DNA from: Tretioscincus oriximinensis
Lineage: Eukaryota; Chordata; Lepidosauria; Squamata; Gymnophthalmidae
Direction: 5' to 3'
DNA length: 64,000 bases
Assembly: GCA_022410635.1 (NCBI GenBank)
Contig: JAJVDF010000206.1
Span: 231,095-295,094, forward strand
Each line of letters opens with the position of its first letter. Within the stretch, counting starts at the first letter, position 1. A model generated the notes under the pieces. The model was not told where the DNA came from and made no database searches. It saw only the letters and a list, made by a program, of their open reading frames with translations. The translations under genes and the position numbers were made by a program. Shown piece after piece: positions 57,316 to 64,000 of the stretch.

Positions 57316-58728
57316 AAATTCCAACTGTCAACTCAGCATCCTAAAGCACCCCAAAATTATGTGCCTCGTCCTTTCCAGGATAAAGAAACTTTTTCAAGAA
57401 CAGGATGCCTCCCTTTCCACAAAGTAGAGACTCTGTAATATACAGCAACTCCATCATGTCTGAATTTGCATCAAAATTTTCCCAGAAGCTTCATATAGGT
57501 ATGAAGGGAGATAAAATGGAGCCCTGAATTCCTAGGGCACTAAACAAAATCATCCACCATGTTTCTGGCCTTGGCCTTGAACATAATGACTTTAACTCAT
57601 CACTTGGTCACCTTTTTAGAAAAACAGCTCTCTCAGTATCTAACACTGATAAAATATCCAGGAGAACCAACAAAATGATACTCCCCTTATCTTTTTTCCA
57701 AAGAAGGTTATTAATGAATTTCAATGCTATAATTGAACCTTAAGCTAGATTGAAATGTGAAGAAAATCATCTTCCTTCAAACAAATTTGCCTAATGGGTT
57801 ATAATAACTTTGGGTATCTCTTTGGAGGGACATTCCATAAACTGATAGTTACTATTAAGAAGTCCACATTATCACTCTTCAAATCTCAGTGTGTCTCAAA
57901 GGTGTCTTGGGCCTTCTAAATCAACGTGACTACCTTGAATTGACCTCACTTCCGAACACTGCAGGTATTTCAAGACTTGTATATTGCAGATCTACATTTG
58001 TGAATTACCTATGGCTTCTGATTATTGTAGCGCTATCATCTAGTCTTAAAACTATAAAAGAATAGAATAGGATTGATCCTTCTCTATCCAAATAAGATGC
58101 TACAATCGATTGTTGTGATTTTTAATAAACTTGTGAATAGCTATCTTAAAAAGTAAAGAGAAAAAGCTACTTTTTTAATTAAACTATTAGCCCCTGGAAT
58201 AAAAAAAACCTTGGAATTTTTATCAGGCGATTTCATTTCAGTTTCTCTTTTGCTTTAAAATCCATGAATAAGGACATAAGAAATGCAGCTAATGAAATCC
58301 TCAATTAACCCAACAAATGCAATACATGTACATTTAAATAATGTTATTTATGAAATGTAAGAAACAATGTATTGTTCAAATTAATTTGCAGACAGCTTTT
58401 CACAGTCTGAACACACATCAATACAAGGTTTATTTCATTGTATTAGTTCACTCAAGTGAAAAGGAAATATTCAAGAAGCAAGTATTTACTCACAACCAAA
58501 CTTGGGTGTTTTTTTTCTATGAGCAAAATTAGTAGACCACAATTATTTTATTAAAAGATAAATACATAAAATAAACTGAGGAATGCATGTCTTTCATTTC
58601 CGTTTAAAACAGTTATTAAGAAGGTTAAATGGGAGTTTGCTGCTGAGTTCTATTCTCAGTTTGATTCAGTTAATATTATCAAAGTTAGGGATTCATCTGG
58701 AAAACGTAGAAAATTGTCAGTGCCATAC

Positions 58729-58800
58729 CTTGACAAAAGGTAGCGTTAAGTCTCTTGTAACCTTGTGGGCAATCTACTACTGGACTGTATCCAGGATAAC
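58729..58800 (-). CDS. LTBP1: LTBP1 exon: end of hybrid domain
   Basis: This 72-bp, phase 1-1 exon encodes YPGYSPVVDCPQGYKRLNATFC. It matches the tail of the LTBP1 hybrid domain, where a C-P-x-GYKR-N-T-FC pattern leads directly into the next EGF module. NAT forms a potential N-glycosylation sequon. The acceptor is CTTTTCATAG/G and the donor is CAAG/GTATGG. It joins in frame with the 60.4-kb exon upstream and with the EGF exon at 51.5 kb downstream. Confidence 0.9.
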
Positions 58801-60333
58801 CTATGAAAAGAGAGATGCAGTCGTACCTGAATTTTGTGTCATAAAAGATGCATCAGCATATGAATCACTCCTCTATTTTTCAAAGGATAAATTAAAGAAA
58901 TAAATATCGGGTGGTCTAAGAAATTATTTAGAAAAAGAAATTGTGAGTTTTACAATTGAAAAAAGGAAATAAGTGAAATTAGCATGAAGATTGCATTACA
59001 ATTATATATTTTACTGAACTTTTGAATAGCCAAATTGAAATGCTAATACAATCATGGTATTTTATTCATTTAGATTTTTGTACTGTCCTTTAGTATAGTC
59101 CTGAACGATATTGTAACTAAACCATTAAATTATGAATACACTATTAAATAGCATTATTCAAATTAATGCATCAACAAAATAATATAAAACAAGTAATCAT
59201 AAGAACATAAGAACTTAAGAAGAACCATACTAGATCAGGCCACAGCCCATCAAGTCCAGCATTCTGTGTCACACAGAGGCCCACCAGATCACGTAATGCC
59301 AGTGTGAATATATTGGTTTTCACTCACTGTGAAACTGTCTAATGCATGTGGAGGGACACTACTGCCCCATAAGATCTGCTTGGGTGCAACTGGTGGGCCA
59401 CTCTGTGAGACAGAATAATGAACTCTATGGGCTCCAGCCCAATTTGTCTTATGTACTGAGAAAATCTTACTTCTAGCTATCATCCTTTAGTAACTCCTTT
59501 AGCAATGGTACTTGATAGAAGGGCTTTCTTTGAATAGGTACCAATGGATAGGTAAACATGGTAGAAGATAAAGGCTTTACATGGCAGGGGATTGAACAAT
59601 ATATAAACAAATACTGGTAATAATAAATAAATGTTGGTTTATAATGCTCTTTTCTCCAAAGAGCCCGTATTAATAACAATAAGAGAATTCCAATACAGAA
59701 GGATACAAGACTCACAATACAAAAATATGTAACTCTCATGACAGAGGTTACAAAGCTTAAAATCATGAAAGATGCCAAAGCAGGCTTACTTTTATCCAGC
59801 GTGATTATTGTGCTGTGTGGTGATTAATACAAATAGTATCAAGGAAAAGTTCAAAATGTCATGGGAACATGGCAACCCTGAATCAGCATACTGTGAATAT
59901 GAGTCAGGCACAGAAACCAGTTAAATGTCAAACATGTTAACAGCTTGCTCAACTTCCTCTACTTGTTACTGGGGTCAATGGAATGAATATATATGCTCTG
60001 TAAACATATGCATGTTACTGTTCTTTTTACTTCACCCAAAATGACACGAGTGATAAAGATTAGAGTCAAACACAAGAACTAGAAGATCCATTTGTGTTAG
60101 CAATGACACAGCAAATGAATATGCTTGCACAGATGGGAATGGCATCAGTCCTTAATATTGTCAAAATTGCATTCCTGAAAAACAAAAGCAATATGGTACA
60201 AAAGACTTCCACTTTTAAAGTCCTATTTAGAACTTTTTGTTTAACAGAAATGCTTATGCTTATAACCAGTTTAAAAATACTTCATACAGTACAATATAAT
60301 GAAATTTAAAAACTAATTTAAAAAACCTCTTAC
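58801..60333 (-). other. LTBP1: LTBP1 intron
   Basis: Contains the foldback repeat at 59195-59457. The remainder shows no exon or named repeat. Confidence 0.65.
59195..59457. repeat. Interspersed repeat with inverted ends
   Basis: 59200-59290 (AACATAAGAAC, AGATCAGGCC, GCCCATCAAGTCCAGCATTC, CACACAGAGGCCCACCAG) is matched in reverse by 59385-59457 (CTGGTGGGCCACTCTGTGAG, GGCTCCAGCCC, TCTTATG). The two ends form an imperfect inverted repeat of about 80 bp around a 95-bp core. Confidence 0.7.
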
Positions 60334-60436
60334 CTGGTTTCTTTGGACATTTCTGACATTTGTTAAAGCCCCAGGAAGTACCTACAGTTGCACAACAATC
60401 TTCTTGCTTTGAGAGGCCAGGAAGTGCTTTACCACA
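60334..60436 (-). CDS. LTBP1: LTBP1 exon: hybrid (8-Cys 1) domain, first part
   Basis: The exon encodes the core of the hybrid domain: [15 protein letters not shown], then [18 protein letters not shown] pair in place of the CCC of true TB domains is typical of the LTBP/fibrillin hybrid domain. The acceptor is a pyrimidine-rich TTTTTCTAG immediately before the TGT codon (phase 0), and the donor is CCAG/GTAAGAG (phase 1). The 103-bp length fits a phase 0 to phase 1 exon. The hybrid region of LTBP1 contributes to fibrillin and matrix association (family knowledge). This is the most 5' exon of the gene in the window. Confidence 0.92.
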
Positions 60437-60664
60437 CTAGAAAAATGAAATTGGGACATCTCAGGTAAGTAATGTTGATAAACCACCTTCATAATTTAAA
60501 GTAATAAAGTTTTAGCTACATATTTGGCAACAAAATCTGCTTCTCCATTTTTTGTCCCATTAGAAATGTATCCTCAAACTTTTCTGACATTTAAACTTTG
60601 CCAATCATATTATGAGATACTCAAAAAGAAGTTAAATTCCTTCCTGGATTACTGGGATATTAAG

Positions 60665-61070
60665 ACTGCGATTGCACTGGGACTTTAACATAGAGTGGAA
60701 AACGGAATTTTCCACTCTGTTTTGAAAGTGAAGTGAGGGTGTAGGATTAAGGAAATCCTTGGCTCACTTCGAACACTCGTTAAAGTCCCCATTGTGTCTT
60801 TCCCTCCAGTTTCCCCCATTCTCCTGCTTGCCTTGCCTGCCGATCCACCAACCTTACCCCCCTATGTCTTTCCCTGCAGATTACCCCGTTCTCCTGATTG
60901 CCTTGCCTGCCGATTCCCCAACATCGTCCCCTGTGTTTTTTCCGTCCAGATTCCCCCGTTCTCCTGCATGCAACAGCTGCTCTCGTGATGGACTTGTCCA
61001 ATTCTGGGCGAGGGAGGTGGGAGATACGACCCCCTTGCCTAGTAATTGGACTAACCATCACCATATCTTC
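60665..61070. repeat. Composite repeat with 69-70-bp tandem units
   Basis: 60676-60786 has GGGACTTTAAC ... GTTAAAGTCCCC inverted ends around a palindromic GAGTGGAAAACGGAATTTTCCACTC. From 60795, 2.5 tandem units of about 69-70 bp (starts 60795, 60865, 60934: GTCTTTCCCT...TTCTCCTGCTTGCCTTGCCTG) follow. The block ends with TTGTCCAATTCTGGGCGAGG...CTTGCCTAGTAATTGG, shared in reverse with 62668-62752. Confidence 0.7.
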
Positions 61071-62309
61071 TTTATATATTAAGATGTCAGCTAACAGAAA
61101 TAAAACTTTCATACTGTAATTGGAATCATTATAGAAGCAATCTAACCCAAACCAGAAAAATAAGAACTTGTTAAATATAGAAGTTCAAGTGAATAAGAAA
61201 AGGGTTAAATGATGAGGAAAACATTCTTGCTGACAACAAAAAAGTAAAATAAGTTAAATTAATCACAGATGCTGAGCGATAATGACATTCAAGTATAATT
61301 TTTTCTAATTTTCTGTATGTGCCAAATTGTTTTATTCTGTTATGTCTCATTTACAGTAAGATAAACAATGGTATAAATCAGATGCTCTCAAATTTGGGCC
61401 TCAAATTTGTTGCTTTGAAAGCAACACAGACATATAAATCAGCAACATCTACAACCCCAGGTTTGAAATTTACTGGGATGAAGTCCAGAAGCACCTCCAG
61501 ATCAGGTGGAAAGGCATATTAAATGAAAATCTATGCACCATCCTCCATTAGGAAGGTTCACCAATTCTTATAGCTACTATTATCAATCTTAATTGACAAT
61601 TTTATAATCTCTCCACACACCCAATGCTGAGCAGTGATAAATGTGAGACTGAGAATCGTATTTAAGTACGATTTCATACTTGGAACTAGAATTGTTATCG
61701 CTAATGAAGGTGACGTATTTGATTTTGTTTGCATTAGATAGCATATTTTAGAAATGTACAAATGTTAACAGAGAAATCTGTTCCAAAGTGATTCCATATA
61801 AGAATACTTTTAATTTTGTGGGACCCTTGTCAGAATGGTATTTACTATGCTGCCGTTGAGGAGGACTAGCATTTCAACGTAACATTTGAGCAGCATATAT
61901 TTTCTTGAAAGCATTTTGAAGATCTAAATTTTGTCCATTCTAAATGGAGTTTTCATGGGTAATGGATTCAGCCAGCTACAGATAACGTAATTATTTTCTG
62001 CCTATTACTTTTATAAATCAGACTACTGCATCATTAATAGCAGAACAACAAAAATTAATCTGAACTTATTCAGTTTAGACTCAGGCTGATTTTAAAAATG
62101 GAAAAAAATGCTGAAACAGATCCGAAACCATGCCAAGACATTGGTGGTCTATCATTTATTTAATACGAAGTGGAAAATGATTTGAGAGATTCTACACTAT
62201 TTTCATTTTTCCAGCATAAAGATGCTTAACTGGAATGTTTGGAAAACCTCCATTGATATTAAATAGAAGTTCATGTAATGGAGCTTGCTAGATCTAGTCT
62301 TATTTCTTA

Positions 62310-62340
62310 TTTTCTCTCTTCTCTCTCTCTTTCTTTCTAG
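62310..62340. repeat. CT-rich simple repeat
   Basis: TCTCTCTTCTCTCTCTCTTTCTTTCT, a pyrimidine run of about 30 bp. Confidence 0.9.
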
Positions 62341-62664
62341 GAGGCAGGTTCCAAAAAATTCTTGTTTATTCATTTTCAAAAACTTTTCCAGATTTCCCAG
62401 ATCTCCTGATTAGTATCTATGTGCCACAGAAGCTTCACATGTGCCTGGCAGGCCAAAGTGGAGGTTCAGTATAGCCTTTCAGTTATGATCCAGTATTGCC
62501 CAATGTTGTTAAGTTTCCTCAGAAGTTCTCGTTGCAAACTTCAGGAATCATAAGAGTCAGTACATTGTGAACATAATATCAAAAAAATAAATAAATGTTG
62601 GCCCAGTGAAGGGCCAAACCAATGTTACACTTTTTTCTGCTCCCAACAACAACATTTCAGTAAA

Positions 62665-63020
62665 ACCAAATTACTGGGCAAGTGGGGCGTAACTCCCACC
62701 TCCCTCACCCAGAATTAAACAAATCCATCGTCAGAGTAGCTGTCGCATGCCAGTCGGGTCCTCAGTGGCAAGGAAACACCACCAACAGCATGCCAGATGG
62801 GCCCTCTGCCACACTCAGTTTCCTTTGCCTCCCCCTTCCCCTGGATGCCAAGGAAGGCAGGAGTAGCTGGGGAAGGCAGCAGGAACTGCAGGCACATGCC
62901 AGTCGAGCCCTCTCCCTGGCTCAGTTCTTGCCACCTCCACCTCTCTCTGGATGCAAAAGAAGGTAGGAGCAGTGGGCAGGACACCGCGAGCTGTGCCAGC
63001 TGGCTGGGCAAGAGAGGCTA
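62665..63020. repeat. Repeat related to 61.0 kb, with internal duplication
   Basis: 62668-62752 (ATTACTGGGCAAGTGGGGCG, CTCCCACCTCCCTCACCCAG) is the reverse counterpart of 60965-61066. A unit of about 105 bp (CATGCCAG-T-G-GCCCTCT...CTGGATGC-A-GAAGGCAGGAG) then occurs twice, at about 62790-62895 and 62895-63000. Confidence 0.7.
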
Positions 63021-64000
63021 GAACTCAAGCTTACTTCTGGCTGATCCCAGTAGTCTAGCAAATATTTTGGATTTGTAAATACAGTATGTCCTCCTCTACC
63101 ACGTAGTATTGCACCATATTATGAATTGTGGCTATGTATCTTTTAATATTTTTTCAAGATTTTCCCAAACCTAATGTTTTTGCTGCCACCAAAGGAAGAG
63201 GTCAAAGTGAAATCTGCGGCATGTTTGGATATTCTTTCTGGCACAGTATTTATTTTTCTGTGGTGAAGAGGTTTTGTTGTGCCACAGGAAGCCTCACTGT
63301 ACTCATGCCTTGTGTGAGAAAGCATCAAAGGAAAAAGTGTTTTCTTACAACCATAAATCTTAATCCAGAGTGAGTGCAGAGCAGAAAGCACCTTCTTTGG
63401 CATCTGGGTGGGGAGATGCTGGCATTTATGCATTACATCATTGCAGCCTATGAAAATATTGTACCTTGGTATGAGACAAACAAATATTTGTGTGTCCAAC
63501 ATCGTTGCATGTGGGTGGCTTGTTGGTGGACTTGTGTGGGTGTGGCTATTCTGCAAATCATGAGCAGTACAATATTCTGCATTGCACTCATGTCTAAGTG
63601 GTGAAGTGCTTGGCATTCCGTGTGGTATTAGAGTGCTCAACATTAAATACAGTAAAAACCCTTGTCTATTAGTGAAGCATCTTACCAGTCATCTCTGAGT
63701 TCTGTATTACAGTTGTTCGCTAACTTTAGTGAGGATATCTGGAGTAGCATCTGTGTAGTGTGAGATTTGGGGCATAGCACCTGTGTGTAACTAACATTGT
63801 CCCTATGACAGATGTTCCCTTGGGTAATTGTGCTGTTCCCATTCATTCCAGGTTTCCTCACCATTTACATTCCCTGGGAATCCCTCCACCTTCAGGTTTT
63901 ACACGGATGTCTATTGTTCCTCTAACACAGATTATTCTTAAACAACATTTTTGTTGGAATTACTTGTGTTTTTTAAAATACTTGACAAAAACCTGGAGAA

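Larger units (their letters stand above)
51551..58728 (-). other. LTBP1: LTBP1 intron, 7.2 kb
   Basis: Holds a possible TTA-flanked MITE (53.1-53.56 kb), the second 74-bp MITE (53.77 kb), an L2 tail (57.0 kb) and a TAC microsatellite (57.27 kb). 51700-53100, 53900-57000 and 57450-58700 show no exon or repeat I can name. A poly-C run lies at about 52551-52561. Confidence 0.6.
491..60436 (-). other. LTBP1: LTBP1 gene, central part (overview)
   Basis: Latent TGF-beta binding protein 1 is a secreted extracellular-matrix glycoprotein that covalently binds the TGF-beta propeptide and anchors the latent complex to fibrillin microfibrils. Fourteen minus-strand exons were located by EGF and TB cysteine patterns together with AG acceptors and GT donors. 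Family assignment rests on distinctive stretches: the hybrid-domain string [15 protein letters not shown], the TB string [19 protein letters not shown], and the hinge string STSSASQVIAPTQVT. These agree with my memory of mammalian LTBP1 and not with LTBP2 or the fibrillins. The N-terminal exons and the later EGF/TB2/TB3 exons lie outside the window. No promoter or 3' end is present. Almost all introns are phase 1, so exons can be skipped without frame loss. Confidence 0.93.
60437..64000 (-). other. LTBP1: LTBP1 upstream intron (partial)
   Basis: Contains the repeat cluster at 60665-61070 and its inverted relative at 62665-63020, and a CT-rich run (62310-62340). 61080-62300 and 63050-64000 show no exon or recognised repeat; open frames there have no domain features. 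Confidence 0.6.

Overview
The window reads as vertebrate nuclear DNA, most likely from a squamate reptile. It is AT-rich and intron-dominated, with short exons on the minus strand separated by introns of 0.35 to 10.7 kb. The mobile elements fit a squamate: CR1 with an SGNH esterase in ORF1, L2-type LINE tails, a tRNA SINE carrying an L2-like tail, a BovB/RTE-like 3' end, and a Ngaro/DIRS tyrosine-recombinase retrotransposon. The species cannot be named from the sequence; a gecko-like lizard is only a guess from the look of the SINE.

The only host gene recognised is the central part of LTBP1 (latent TGF-beta binding protein 1), transcribed right to left. Fourteen coding exons were placed with splice sites. 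In gene order they are: two exons of the hybrid (8-Cys) domain (60.4 and 58.7 kb), one EGF exon (51.5 kb), the first TB domain (47.6 and 44.1 kb), a proline-rich hinge (44.1, 33.2 and 22.2 kb), and seven tandem calcium-binding EGF exons (13.6, 12.1, 11.4, 10.9, 4.9, 2.8 and 0.55 kb). The gene runs off both ends of the window. Nearly all introns are phase 1, as expected for EGF/TB repeat genes. One EGF repeat expected from mammalian LTBP1 between the 10.9 and 4.9 kb exons was not found; a nearly full-length CR1 occupies that intron. The small hinge exon at 33.2 kb shows an apparent 1-nt frame break.

The mobile-element layer, by position: BovB-like tail (0.8 kb); 5' fragment of a Ngaro-like element bounded by a 16-bp direct repeat (2.0-2.5 kb); Tc1/mariner-type MITE with an internal 31-bp minisatellite (4.0-4.4 kb); near-complete decayed CR1 (6.2-10.4 kb); tRNA SINE (16.7 kb); internally deleted Ngaro derivative inserted in an L2 tail (17.4-18.4 kb); a 6.8-kb Ngaro/DIRS element with gag-like, RT, RNase H, tyrosine recombinase and SGNH-hydrolase reading frames, all broken (24.9-31.7 kb); palindromic tRNA-like SINE (37.4 kb); two 74-bp palindromic MITEs (39.2 and 53.8 kb); a Ngaro 3' end sandwiched between two copies of an unnamed repeat (39.7-41.2 kb); an L1-type remnant (41.2-42.2 kb); and a Penelope-like candidate at 45.08-45.89 kb.

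That last unit is the most interesting object here. It has about 275-bp inverted arms, a hammerhead-ribozyme-like motif at the inner end of one arm, and a perfect 14-bp direct repeat around the whole unit. No tRNA or rRNA genes, CRISPR arrays or prokaryotic features were seen.
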